Position numbers and translations under genes: made by a program. Positions 1 through 12,600 of a stretch of 64,000 nt of DNA are shown here, piece by piece. The stretch spans positions 69,754,503 through 69,818,502 of the forward strand of contig NC_133933.1 of NCBI RefSeq assembly GCF_031877795.1, in the 5' to 3' direction. Source of the stretch: Strix aluco (Eukaryota > Chordata > Aves > Strigiformes > Strigidae). Numbering within the stretch: position 1 is the first letter of the stretch; every line of letters begins with the position of its first letter. Under the pieces are notes generated by a model that searched no databases, was not told the DNA's origin, and was given only the letters and a program-made list of their open reading frames with translations.

Positions 1-1174
1 GCAGCTTTAGTTTTCAGTGCCAGGTTTTCACCAGACTACCCCTTCGCATTCCAGATTTTAAAATGTTCATCTGCATCTCATCTTAGATGAGTAGTCTGAT
101 TTAAGGAAGACAGGCCCTTTCCTATTGTTTTTTTTTCTGATGATGTTTCAGCACAGTTTTTGCATAACAGGTATTATCTGCACAAAACCTTGGACCTAAG
201 CTGGGTATAGAAAGAGATGAGGGTATTGAAACATTTGCACACTTTGAAAGTATATTCTTTCAGTTTTATGTGGCTACCTGCAAGGTTCATCGAAGTTGTC
301 TGGGGGTCATGTGCCAGATGTCATGCCAATGTGGCTAGACTGAAGTCAGTTGTTTATTTAATGCACCTCGGGCCCATTTCACCTAGTTCTTCAGAGACAG
401 TGCCAAGATATTTCTTTGTGAGTAAACTGGGTGAGTGGGACACTGATAATGTGAGTCTGGTCCCCCACGTGACAGCCTGGCACAGCCCAGGCACTGAGTT
501 ACAAGTTCAGTAAACTTGAACCTCTTTTCTGGCTCAGTGCACAGGTTTATTGTCCAGGCCACCTGGAGATTAAAGGACTCTTATAATAAATGTGAATATG
601 AAGGAAGAAGGAAAATGTTGGAAAGCTAAGAATGTGGCAAACTTGGATTTTTCTGTTGGCTGAGGTCATCTGTCTTTCCCTCATCACCACAGCCTTTGTT
701 TCTTCTCCACTCTGCAGTCTCCCAGTACTGTCTCGTGCTTCCTGCTGGAGCTGTGTGCTTCCAGTCCTTCTGCACATCTCCACACCAAGGTCACCAATCC
801 TGTCTCTTGGCATCAGATCCTTCATGCTCCTCTTCCATTATTATTTCTCCTCTGTGTGTCTTTCAGGTCACCAAAATTATAAACTAGGTGGGGAGAATGG
901 AGAGATTGTTTTTATGGGAGTTGCAGGTGGCTGACACCAACAGACCTGCAGATAGCCAGCTGCTTTTCTAGCTAGATGCCAGGGCAATATGTGTCTCCCC
1001 ATATCCACCTTTTGGGCACTACGGTGATCATACAATTTTAGCCTGACTTCCTACATGTGAAGGCTTCAAACACAGATCAAAAAACTTCTCTGGTCGTTCT
1101 GAACATTTTTAGGGAATGACTTCAGGATATTGCAGTAGGTGCCTTTAAGTGGTTTCTCTTTTTTCCTTCTACAG
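1..1174. other. Intron upstream of vanin exon 4 (no exon seen)
   Basis: This stretch precedes the first recognisable vanin exon. By analogy with the complete neighbour, where exon 3 ends about 600 bases before exon 4, I looked for the exon-3 signature ([22 protein letters not shown]) and did not find it. It is therefore best read as part of intron 3 of the left vanin, whose exons 1-3 must lie outside the window. The short open frames here have no recognisable similarity. Confidence 0.6.
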
Positions 1175-4100
1175 TATAATCTCTTTATGTCAGAAATTCA
1201 GTTTAATTACCCAAAAGAGCCAGAAGCCATCACCTTTGAGACCCCCTTTGGAAAGTTTGGCATTTTCACTTGTTTCGACATCCTTTTCCATGAGCCTGCC
1301 GTGGTCCTGGTGAGCGAGTTGCAGGTGGACACCGTGCTTTTCCCCACAGCTTGGATGAACGTCCTGCCATTTCTGACTGCAGTTGAGTTTCACTCTGCCT
1401 GGGCTATGGGCATGGGTGTCAACTTCCTAGCTGCTGATACACACTACACCAACATGTCTATGACAGGTAATTAATTCTGTGTATGAAAAAGCTTTATAAC
1501 CATGAATCTTTATTCTCCGTTCTGCAAGGTGATTTTGCAGAAGAATATACTGTATTTATCTGAAAGGTGAAGAGTCTAGTCATCAAACTGTAAACCTGAC
1601 AAATCCTGTCCCTACTGGTTCACAGAATCACAGAATCATCTGGGTTGGAAAAGACCTTGAAGATCATCCAGTCCAACCATTAACCTAGCACTGACAGTTC
1701 CCAACTACACCATATCCCTCAGTGCTATGTCGACCCTACTCTTAAACACCTCCAGGGATGGGGACTCCACCACCTCCCTGGGCAGCCCATTCCAACGCCT
1801 AACAACCCGTTCTGTAAAGAAATGCTTCCTAATACCTGATTCCATACGAGGCACAGCAAAACTTCTGGTGTTTTCTTTTCTTCTCCCTTTCTTAGGATTT
1901 TCCTTTCTTTCTTTTAATGCCTCTAAACAAGTAGTAAGTTACTGCCCCTTCTACCTGAGTAGAAACTTCTGAAACTTAGGCTCTTTCCTTCTCCACCTCT
2001 AAGTCCGTGATTGAATGCCAAACTGTATATATACTTGTAAACTGCATACATGGCTCCATTTATTCTGGCCAAATGAAAGACTTATTCGTAGCTGTATTTA
2101 ACACAGTTGTGGAAAAGTGTTTAAAAAAAAAAATAATTCAGACCTGTTGCAGTAATGCTGCTAAGAAGCCTGCATTTTCTTTTAAGAGCGTAGCACTGAT
2201 TTTCTAGAGCTTAGCTTATCAGATAGTGTATTTCAGCTAGACCAGTATCTTCACTGAGCTGTGAAACCACAGTATTGGCTTGGAGCTTCTGACAGTTGCC
2301 TGACAGCTACTGTTTGTTGTCCATTTTATGTGGCTCTTTGGTAGGTATGCGTATGACAGATCTTTGGTTTCCCTCTGTCACTTGGCACTGGTGAGGTCTG
2401 AATTCCCCACATGGGGAGGAGTCCTCAGCCAGTGTAAATGGGGTGGGACAGCTGCTGTGTTCACCAGGATGGGCCTGTGATACTTGCCTGTGTTGTGTTT
2501 GGATGTTCTCAGTTGGTATATGGTCCCTTTACATCAATTAGCTCTGTTTCATACAGGAGAAAAGACAACTGGGGAGGCCATAAACACAACCATAACATAA
2601 CATCCTCTGCCTTTGGCTGCACTGAGCAGACCTCACCCAGTGAAATAAATGCTATTCTTTGCCAAAGTATGAACTCCATATACTGAGTTGCTAATGGTCA
2701 CCTTTGGTGAGACTAAAATTTCTGTAGTATTTAAAAAATAGTGGATAACCTAGCAGTAGGGACAATTAAAGGACAATATGAAACTTTTTATTCTTTTTGG
2801 ACTAAGTACTGTGCTCTCCTCAGGAAGTGGTATTTATGCACCAGACGGAGCCAGAACATACTACTACAATATGAAAACTGAGGATGGTCGCCTCCTTGTT
2901 GCTGAACTAGACTCACACCCTCGCCGTTCTCCTGCCTCCCTGCCTGCTGTCAACTGGAGCTCATATGCTTTGAGTGTTGGGAGATTCTCACCAAATGACC
3001 ATGATTTTGGAGGACTCATCTTCCATGACTGGTTCACTTTCACTGAGCTCACTAAGCCTGAGGGGAATCTCACTGTTTGCCAGAAGGACCTCTGCTGTCA
3101 TTTGAGCTACAAGATGGCAGGGAAACAGGAAGATGAAGTTTATGTGCTGGGTGCTTTTGATGGGCTTCATGTTGTTGAAGGACAGTACTATCTGCAGGTA
3201 ATGATTTTTTGGAGGGGGAGTACTTATTTTAGGAAGTTTCTTTACAGGGAGAAACATTCAGCTCTGGTGGAAAAAGACAATGACTTTCCTGTATGCTGGA
3301 GTCCTGCTGTCCTATTTGTTAGCAATGGGAAATAGTTGCTAAAATGTCCAAGCTTGCTTACCTTTAAATCCATCAAATGCAGTGGAGAGGTCTCTAAACT
3401 CCTTGTAGGTTCCCACTGTGTTCACTAATTTTTTTAGTGTGCAATATTGGCTAAATTTAGGTCCTCTTTTGTGACTATCTGCAGTAAGTGTTCTGAATCT
3501 CCTCTGTAATCTTCATCAAACAGTTCCTATGAAAAAATCAGTTGATCGTATCCATCTTTATGAGACACTCTGATAATTTAAAGTCACAGAGACATTAATT
3601 TTTTGTCATTACCCAAATTATAACAATGAAGTTTACTGAAATGGCATATGATTTTTAGTGGAAAAAATAAGAGATTTTTTATTCTTCCTCTCTTTTAATC
3701 AAATGTTTAAGAAGACAGTGAGTTACATCCTGGGTGAATTTGCTTAAAGGCATTTTAGAAAACCTGCTTTGCCTTCATAATCAAGTTATTGTGCCAGTAG
3801 ATTATTCTTTTTTTAGTTAGTTACTTCTGTCTCTCAGCACAGCTTTTACATATCAGCTGGTGCAGAGTCCAGGATATGGGGGGAGATCTCAGACAGTGAA
3901 CAGCTCATCTAATACATTTAAGAAGGTAGCTTGAATAAATTCAGTTCTTGGTGAGCTCACTTGGAAAATTTATTTCAGTGATTGTGGAAGCTGCCAGATG
4001 GTCTCTGCCAGTACTGGATTTTCTAGAGTAGATAGGAATTCCTACTCTTCCTTTTTCCCTCAGTATTTTTTTCTTTTCGTCAGAACATACTGAGAGAATT

Positions 4101-5508
4101 TTATTCTTTATTTCTCTGCTTATTTACATTTCAGCACAGAACCATATTTTCTGATGAATAATACTTCTGATATTTGCAAATATGCTTCTTCTATCCTCCA
4201 ATATCTGACACAAATAGAAAAACTCCATCACCTGTCAGCAAAACCAGACAATATCCTTTGAATCTTCACAGGAGTGCTAACCCTATTTCATATTTCTTCA
4301 TGATGCCCATAAACTTCTATCAGCTGGATAATTAACTCTAAGGACAAAAGGAAAATGTTGCCATTCCTACTTTCCTCTGTGTGCTGCAACTACTAACACA
4401 GAGGATGCTAACAGTAACAGAGGATGCTAACTTCATCACCTTGACATATATTCACCACAAGTTGAATCAAGAACATCAAATTCATATTTCCCATGGACTA
4501 CCAGGCCATCTAATGAATTATCATTAACAACATGTACAAATGACAGTAAGAGGACATGTGTGTACAGCTGCACAATGTACCCATGGGGAGGACTTTTTTT
4601 CATTTGCCTAAAATTTCCATTCACAAACTCATCTTACTAAGACATGTGGGAAAGGAACCTTCAAACAAGAGAACTAGCAATTGGAAGAGTTAGTGGAAGT
4701 GACAGGATTGGGCTCTGGCAGCACTTGTATGAGAAACACATTATTTCTAATGGCAGTGCAGGTCTGGAATACCCCCAGTCAGATCAAAGGGTGAAAAAAT
4801 AGGCTACAACTAAAAAGGAGTCACTTAAAGATTATGAAAGAAGTCCTGTGATGGTCAGCTGCTCCAACACACACTAGCTTTGATGACACAAGGCTTTCCT
4901 ACCGAAGTGTTTCTGTCTTGCTAAATATGTTGTTGTCTTCTCCCTGCAGATTTGCACGCTGCTCAAATGCAAGAGCACAGATCCCAGCACATGTGGGAAG
5001 CCAGTGGAGACGGCTCAGACCAAGTTTGAGAGGTTCTCCCTCAGTGGCACGTTTGGCACCAACTATGTCTTTCCAGAAGTCTTGTACAGTGGGGTGCAGC
5101 TGGCCCCCGGGGAGTTTGAGGTAATGGGGCACCCTAGAGCTGTGTCATGCTAGGTTTCCTGTGGGATAGTAGTGGAATATACTGTCTCAAAACAGCCAAA
5201 GTGAACTTGCTCATAGTGAATAATCAGATCTATTAAACACCTTTTAATGAAGTCACTAGTTTCAGTAAGAGATATGGTCTGACATACCTTCTTCCAGTTT
5301 TGTCACATCTTTCTGAGCTCTTAGCATGTTCATGTGGGTATTCCTTTAATCATGTCCTTCTCTCACCTTTTTCAACCAGGTATTGAATGATGGCCGCTTG
5401 ATAAGTAAGACAAGACCAACAAAACCAGTCGTCACTGTGACGCTTTTTGGACGGTGGTATGAAAAGGATCATCTGAAACAAGATCCACAGCCACCAGCCT
5501 TCCCATGA
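1175..5508 (+). CDS. VNN1: Vanin (pantetheinase), VNN1-like, 3' four exons only
   Basis: Pantetheine hydrolase of the nitrilase superfamily: it cleaves pantetheine to pantothenate and cysteamine, normally outside the cell. Four exons are visible, all with AG/GT borders: 1175-1466, 2824-3197, 4950-5120 and 5380-5508 (stop TGA), together 321 residues. They match exons 4-7 of the complete neighbour in length and phase (292, 374 and 171 bases). The first holds the catalytic Cys in [10 protein letters not shown] (codon 1271-1273). The catalytic Glu and Lys would be in exons 2-3, off the left edge. Exon 5 ([40 protein letters not shown]) resembles human VNN1 more than VNN2. N-glycosylation sequons NMS, NWS and NLT are present. 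The last exon ends ...[17 protein letters not shown] with no hydrophobic tail, so no GPI anchor is predicted. The VNN1 symbol rests on remembered human sequences; gene conversion with the neighbour makes orthology uncertain. Confidence 0.9.
1621..1838 (-). repeat. CR1 LINE 3' end, 5'-truncated
   Basis: The block starts with CACAGAATCACAGAATCA and continues with TTGGAAAAGACCTT and TCCAACCATTAACC. This is the reverse complement of the familiar 3' end of avian CR1, whose terminus carries repeats of ATTCTGTG. The element lies on the minus strand inside intron 4 of the VNN1-like gene. Only about 0.2 kb is present, as is usual for 5'-truncated CR1 copies. The left border is clear and the right border is approximate. 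Confidence 0.88.
3198..4949 (+). other. Intron 5 of the VNN1-like gene
   Basis: This intron is AT-rich with no coding signature. The only local structure I see is a small direct repeat, ACAGAGGATGCTAAC, at 4398-4412 and again at 4417-4431. The matching intron of the neighbouring vanin is only 156 bases (13621-13776), so this one is about eleven times longer. I see no mobile element that explains the difference. Confidence 0.6.
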
Positions 5509-8480
5509 TATTACCATAACTGAAGCTGTACACTATTAATCTTATGTCCAAATGAGATACAGCATCCTCTAGTATAACAATCCCAATTATGTTTCTTATT
5601 TTCCAGTTACACAAACTTCTTATCAATGTGCTTTGTTTAGTAGTCATTCAGCAATATAATTTTATTGCTACCATTTATTGAGAAGTGTCTATTTCTATGT
5701 CATAATATTACTAATCTTATATTAGTGCAAAACAGCAGTTGTCTTTCTCTCTCTGTTTTCTGGATTTTTATTTTTCTAGCCCTCAGAAAAACTGTATTGT
5801 GGGCCAGAGGATACACTCTCATTAAACTAACATCGCATATTTTATAATTGCAGATTATTATGGGACCAGTAAATAAAACTGTGAAAGATGTGATTTGTGG
5901 CAGCTCTATACAAAGCAGCTCAATAACGCTTTTTCTCTGATATTCAACTGCTTATGCTGACTTATGCAAGTCTGCTCTTTTAACCCACTCATGCTTCTTT
6001 TTTCCTATTTGTGTTGCTTTGGTTTAATTGCCTTTATGCCCTTGGTGCATGTTGTGTGGCACATGGCAGCACAGAATAGTGCATCATGGAGGCTGAGCAA
6101 GGAATCCAATCAAAGAGTCAACTCTGAAACAAAACCTGCCACCACTTCTTGGTCAGAACTCAACATGAATCATAATTTCTTTGAAACCTCTGTTGAACCA
6201 AAACTTGGAATTGAAACCTCAAAGTATTGCCAGTTCTGAGCAGCAACAGTTGCAGCCTGCTGGCTGCACTGGATACTATTCAGTGCTGAAACTGTTTGCA
6301 CGCAGTAAAGAGGCCACTGAGTGATCTGGTATCGTACAGCAGCTCCTCCTTCCCATCTTCTCTCTTACTTTCTGGTCATGTAATACGAACACATGCAAAA
6401 TAAGCCTTGTGCTTTACTCCATCATGATAATGCTGGGTGGTGCTGCCCTGCAGATGAATTTGCTGTAGGGATTAGGGCATTTAGATTTCTACTTAAGACC
6501 AGGTACTCCTGGTGAGACGGCACTGTTCACATCTTTGCTTCCTCTTCTCACCCAGCAACCTGTGCTTTGTTGCTGCTGAGGGACCCGAGTGACCTTTCTT
6601 CAGCGTATCAGTGTATAGATGTGCATGTTCTGTGGCTGTGTCTTTAAGAGTGGTCAGAGACCCCTCTTAGTCTAGTTTCTCCTTTCCTTTCCCCACACTG
6701 GCACCATTCCTGGTCTCTGCATGGTGCTCTCAAGATCCTCAGTCCCATGTACTTCTGTTATGGAGGCGTTGAGACATTGGGAGTGCAAATACTTTCTGAA
6801 CTCCAGCAGTGATTATCACTGCTGTGCACCATATGATCTCTTCTGTTTTCAAATGCAAATAGATAATCACATGTGACATAACATAGTGTCATGTCTAATA
6901 TAATGACATGTTTATCAAAAGCCTGAGACAATGTACTCTGACTCATGGAAGCTCAGCATCCTGGCTGCTAGGGCCACGCTTTCTTAAAACCTTGTTCACT
7001 GTTGGAGTCAGCTACTGTCTGACCACAGGCTGATCTCTGTCCAACAAGGGATTATCCAGTGTGATCCTCTTCCCATGGGGACAAATGCAGTGCAGATGCT
7101 GTACTTGTCCCCTGGAAACCTCGTGGGTGATACTCTCCCAAGGAGCAACTCTCTCCCAAGGAAAGGATCTGGATTTAAAGAGGCTATGGCATACAAGAAG
7201 GTCTCATCTTGCAACACAGAAGGGATTCAGTAGGAGCACATGGCTGGTCTAAGAGCTGAGAGGCAGCTCCTTCAGGTTTGTTCACTGCTAATACCAGTCC
7301 TCTGGCTAAGGGAATGTGTGTGTAAGTAATATATGATCCCAACCCTGAATCTGGTGAGTAATCTTGAATTCAGGATTTGGTTCAAGGCCATTGTGGTTTG
7401 GTTTAGGTATATTTGTATGTTGAGTATTTTCCTATAGAAGACTGGCATAAGCCCTAATGGCACTAAATTCTTTTTGCTACAAAGATTGCATAACATTTAT
7501 TGTTGTGAAATGTGTTATTGTGGGAAGTGAGTCAAGCATACAGAAAGTAATTCTATGCAAGTCTACCCATTATCCACACACCAACTCAGTCTATATAAAG
7601 ACAAGGCTGTGTTGTAACCACCGATAACAATAAACACTTCTTCGAGGGAAGTGCAGCAAAAAAAAGTTTTTTACTTGACAGCTGAATCAGAACCAACGAA
7701 GGTAAGAAACATGGGCAATGAGATGCAAGTAACCTCTGTGCATGTGCAGCTTTAACTTCAAGATTTCTGTTGGAGTGATCTGTAGATATAAGAAAGCAGG
7801 TTGCTATAGGCAAAATTTAGAAATTGTGGCTCCCATTCATGATGCATTTCCAACAGGGATCTTTGGGGGCCAGAGATCTTCAGAGCTCAGTTACTGAGGA
7901 GTGTGGTGATGGGTTTGCTCAGAAAAACAGCCTGCCTGGCAGTCCCCTTATGATGTGGAACAGCCCCCAAAGGCCTTGCAACTCTGAGCCGGTGCTGTGC
8001 TGAGGAGTGGCACAGGCAGTGCCAGTACAGCAGCACCGAGCTGGGGGCTGGCCGCCTGCCTCCTGCAGCCCTGCCTGCACACCACGCCCTCGAGCTTGGG
8101 CAGGAATGTGTCCGTGCTGGTTTTTGCTGAGATTTCCCAAACTCTGGCTTGTTTTCCTGCTGTGACCTGGGCTTGCCTTGAACTGCATTACTACAACAGT
8201 ACCATGCCCAAATCATTTGTAAATCTGGCAAGCGACATGTTTCTTCAGCTGCAGCACAGTGGTGACTTCTCTGTTGGTGGTGCATGGCAGCATTGCTCAA
8301 TGCTGGCAGCTCTTTTGCCTTTAATGTTGTGGGACTTTCTGGGCAGAGTGATTGCATTTCCTGGTGTCAGCTTTCTACTGCTCTGGGGAACTCCCAGGTT
8401 TTGTGCAAGACTTTTCTTTTTAAATCCCCCTGTCTTTGCTTGCCCCTGGCCTCCTCTTGGGCGACTTCCAGGCTCCAAGC
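5509..8480. other. 3' UTR of the VNN1-like gene, then intergenic DNA
   Basis: The first about 370 bases are the presumed 3' UTR, ending near the AATAAA at 5872. The remaining 2.6 kb holds no gene I can support. The part from about 7920 to 8480 is more GC-rich and gives overlapping open frames on both strands, but they have no recognisable similarity and look like composition artefacts. Confidence 0.5.
5872..5877 (+). promoter_or_regulatory. VNN1: Polyadenylation signal AATAAA, VNN1-like gene
   Basis: A canonical AATAAA lies about 365 bases after the stop codon of the VNN1-like gene. I see no closer canonical hexamer, so this is the likely 3' end signal. It is assigned by position only. Confidence 0.5.
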
Positions 8481-8666
8481 ATGGGGCTTCCTAAAGCTTG
8501 TGCCTGTGCCGTGCTTTGGGTGCTGTCTGCTCTGGAGGCCTGTGCCCTGGGCAGCTACATCGCAGCTGTCTACGAGCACAGCGTGGTCTTGTCAGAGGAC
8601 ACTGAAGTGCCAGTTTCTCCTGAGGAGGCCTTGGTGCTGATGGACAAAAATAAGACTTCTGAGTGA
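8481..8666 (+). pseudogene. Orphan vanin exon 1 (remnant of a lost third vanin)
   Basis: A 61-codon frame begins MGLPKACACAVLWVLSALEA (a signal-peptide-like stretch). It continues with SYIAAVYEHSVVL and VPVSPEEALVLMDKNK, which aligns closely with exon 1 of the complete vanin at 9642 ([29 protein letters not shown]). Similarity stops after the DKNK motif. Where the neighbour continues [14 protein letters not shown] to a phase-0 GT donor, this copy runs KTSE into a stop. The nearest GT in reach (GTGAAG, overlapping the stop) would be in the wrong phase. No exon 2-7 remnants follow before the next vanin starts 1 kb later. It looks like exon 1 left from a partial tandem duplication or a deleted third gene. 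An alternative non-productive first exon of the flanking gene is less likely. Confidence 0.75.
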
Positions 8667-9641
8667 AGCTACATAGTGAAGAGGAAGATATTTTCAGGAT
8701 GAAGAATATTTTCCTTGGTCTCTTGCTGAATGGTAAATGATTAGCCAGGTTATGTTCCTTTACCCTCACATACTGCAAGTTCTAACAAAGGTCTTTTTAT
8801 GAAGAACTTGAAGCTATAGTAGTAATATTCTATTTCCAAAATACTATGCAAAAATTGCTTTCTGTGAGAAAAAAACCTGCTTTGTATGAGTAATTTCAAA
8901 CTGCTTATTGTGTAAAAAATGCCTTTTGTAACAAAAACAGTAAAAAAAAAAATCTGTGTGTTTAACTCTTTCTCACAAAACAAGCAAGTGTGTTAGCTCT
9001 AGTCAGAGAGACCAGCACAGTTCAAGGGTTAGTTTATGTTGCAATATGAGCTCAGGAGGGAGGACATTCTCAGGGCACCTGCTACAACTAAATAAGCCAT
9101 TGGCCAAAGGCAAGAGGAGTGGCAGGACCACGTGTCTCATAAGCATAGATGAATCAGCTATGCTCTGAAGCACGAGGGCTGTACTTCACACAGGTATTCT
9201 GCCTTCAGCACTGGCTGAATACTTAACTGATGGCAGCCATGTGCAGTAAGGTTATATGGAGTAGTGTGCCCTATCCAGGGGAGTTTGGGCTCACCCCAAG
9301 ATGGGTTTGGAAGCCTGGAGAGGGATGTACAAATGGAGTGTGCAAGTGCTCCTTCCACAAAGTCCCTTTTAGATCAACATTGCTTCTGACATGCTCTCTT
9401 AGCCTTTTGTTCACCTTTTATTTAGAGTATTTCAAATTGGAAACAAGATCCAATTCCTAGAGATATTTCTTTGACATCTTACTATAAATAAATGTCCTGA
9501 TTGTTGGCAGAACTATACTGTGCCTTCCCAGATTACTCAATAGAGGATTATTTCCAAAGCAAACTTATTAGCCTTTACTCCTCCTCTTTCTATCCGGTTT
9601 ATATTCCCCACGCCCAATCCAGGAGCTGCGAGGGACCAGCC
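8667..9641. other. 5' flank of the VNN2-like gene
   Basis: Between the orphan exon and the working vanin exon 1 lies about 1 kb of AT-rich DNA with no coding similarity. The frame containing exon 1 stays open upstream to an ATG at 9501, but the downstream ATG at 9642 gives the signal peptide expected of vanins. The upstream part is more likely promoter and 5' UTR. Confidence 0.5.
9483..9490 (+). promoter_or_regulatory. VNN2: Possible TATA box of the VNN2-like gene
   Basis: TATAAATA lies 159 bases upstream of the chosen ATG. The spacing would leave a 5' UTR of about 125 bases. It is AT-rich sequence in an AT-rich flank, so this is suggestive only. Confidence 0.3.
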
Positions 9642-12600
9642 ATGCTCCCTTCCCAGACTCTCCTGCACACTGCAGTGTTCGCACTCACAGTCCTTCAGGC
9701 CCTTGCCTCTGACACCTTCATTGCAGCCGTCTACGAGCATGCAGTCATCCTGCCAGATGCCGCTGACGAACCTGTTTCTCCTGAGGATGCTTTGGCCTTG
9801 ATGAACAAAAACATGGATGTCTTGGAAGAAGCCATCAAGGAAGCTGCCCAGCAGGTACTTGGTGTGTTGTGAGCATTGTTAATTAGTGTTTTCTTCTCCT
9901 GCTGACCCTCCTGATTTTCTGTTGATGGGTGAAATCTTAACGGAGCCTGTTGTGTCAGGGTGCCCACATCATTGTGACTCCTGAAGACGGCATTTATGGC
10001 TGGCGTTTCACGAGAGAAGCCATCTACCCCTACCTGGAGGATATCCCTGATCCGGCAGTGAACTGGATTCCCTGCACCGATCCCACAAGGTGATTTCTTC
10101 TGCAGTTATTTATGTGGTTTCAAACTAGTGTCTCCTGGAGTCATGAGCTGCTCCCAATAAATGCCTAAGAACTGCTATTTTTTTTAATCTATTAAAAATC
10201 CCAAGTACTGTAGAAATGAGATGCATTAAAAAGAAGTTTGAATTAAATGGTAATGGGAATATGCAAAGTAAAAAGCATTGTGACAGTCTCACTTTTTACA
10301 GTTACAAAAGGAGGAAAATTTTAGCAAAAATCATTATTTTTAAAACATGTAAAACTTTATCACTTCAGACCCATTGTGAAAATTTTCTGTTAGTATAAGC
10401 TAGTTTATTATAATGTCAGATGCATAGACTAGACAAGATGATTCAGTTCTCAGCTCATGTGGCTGGGTGATTTCTAAATCAAGTTGCACAAAATATTTAT
10501 CTAGATCTGAAAGAACTGCCTTTTAGAAATCCAACTGCTTGCACAATCTGCTGTGTTACACAGGGCTGCTCTCAATGTGTGTCAGCAGGGGACACCAAGA
10601 GGACCAAGCTCATGTCTGAGCTAAACTTTTGTATTCTTCGCTTCTGAGGCTTTAAGAAGATAGATTTAGGGAGTGTTCAGCTCTGTAAATGCTGTGACGA
10701 CTTTTTACTAAGAGCTTATAGGCAGCTGACTTAAACAGAGTGAAGAGTCTTAAAAAAGGCTAAAATGGTCTTTTGAAATCAAGGTTTAGATCTGCCTGAA
10801 AATTTATTTTTAAGTTATTTTAAGTTTATATCTGTCTACTGATTTATTCTCTCCCTTGTTTTCTGAAGCTGTCCATATCTTTGTATGTGTGTTAACTGGG
10901 AACTATATCCACATAGAAGATAACATTGTTAATGGTACAGGAAAGAAGAACTCAGGGAGACCATTTTTCAAAGCTAAGAGACCAGCAATTTAAAATGATG
11001 CTATGATTAGAGAAGAAAATGAAAAGAAACAATGATTTGATCTATCGCCTTTTCAGCGCTTGGGAAATAGTTAGTGGAATAGCAATTTTGAATGCATTTT
11101 TTCCACATCTGAACTTAATCTTATAAATTTTTCTGGTTTTTTTCTTTCACCAAAAATGCATTAGATTTGCTCCAACACCAGTGCAGGAACGACTCAGCTG
11201 CATGGCCAGGAATAACTCCATCTATGTAGTTGCAAATATCGGGGACAAGAAGCTGTGTAACTCCAGTGATCCCGGCTGTCCCAGTGATGGTCGCTATCAG
11301 TACAACACTGATGTCGTCTTTGACCCAGAGGGGAAATTGTTGGCTCGTTATCACAAGGTAGGGAGGCACTTCAGCATCACCCTGTAATTGATTATCAGTA
11401 TATTTTTCAGCTCTCTGGCAACAATTTCAGCTGGCTTATACAATAATTTTACATTATTGTAGAGCAACAACTAATCCAGGATGATCTGATGCAAGGATCT
11501 TACGGCCAGAGAGAAAAGCAGAAAAGTGCTTGATCGATCAGGCGTTATTCCCAGGAAAATCACAAAGTGATGCAGAGTGCATGCCTGATACCAAACACCT
11601 AAGGGGTACATTTATGATATTAAATGGGAAAGAAGCAGTGAATGAGTTTTCCATACTCAGTAAATGTTAGCTGGTCCTCCGTACAGTTTTAGCCAAGCCA
11701 GATAGCACTTTTGCAGGTGACATCTTGGCAGGGTTTAGCCATTAATATTGGATGGGCAATGCTTCCAGGAGGTAGCTGGGGCACAGCCATCCTGTTTTGG
11801 AGGGGCAGAGGGTCTGCTGGATGGATGCAAACCCCCTGTGTTAGCCAGTTCAGGCATCTCAACCCCCAGCTTTGCCTTAAAACCTCTCTCAGACACAAAA
11901 GTAGTACTTCATAATCTTGTCTTATTTTTAGTTTCTAACATGCCTTTTTCTTCACCTGCAGTACAACCTGTTTAGAAGAGAAACTCAGTTTAATTACCCC
12001 AAAGAGCCAGAAGCCATCACTTTTGAGACCCCCTTTGGAAAGTTTGGCATTTTCACTTGCTTTGACATCCTTTTCCATGAGCCTGCCGTGGTCCTGGTGA
12101 GCGAGTTGCAGGTGGACACCGTGCTTTTCCCCACAGCTTGGATGAACGTCCTGCCATTTCTGACTGCAGTTGAGTTTCACTCTGCCTGGGCTATGGGCAT
12201 GGGTGTCAATTTACTTTCAGCAAATACTCACAACATCAGCTTGGCAATGACAGGTGAGTTGCTTTTGGGAAAAGGGAAATTGTCTTCAGAGTACTGGATT
12301 CAGAAACAGGCAGAAATGTTTTACAAATAGTAACATCTCTGGAAAATAGTGTTTCAGTCAGACCAAAAATCTTCTTGATATTATATTAAATGTAGTAAAG
12401 ATCTTCAGGCAAGAAAATGTTGAATGTTCTGGGAGAGGTAAAATTAGAAAGTCCATGACATTAAATTTTGATAATTTAAAAGTGAAATTTTATTTCAAAA
12501 ATAGCATAAAGTTTCACTTAAATTTTCAGCCTCTCACTTAGAAGCAGTATTTTTTGTTTAAAATTCAATCAACAGTTAAATGGAGAAAAAATGTTTTCAA

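Noticed and set aside
7887-8494. Overlapping frames of up to 165 codons on both strands upstream of the orphan vanin exon
   Set aside because: Open on both strands in a GC-rich patch with no recognisable protein.
9501-9641. N-terminal extension of the VNN2-like exon 1 to an upstream in-frame ATG
   Set aside because: The extension has no vanin counterpart and would bury the signal peptide; the ATG at 9642 has a good context and the expected N-terminus.
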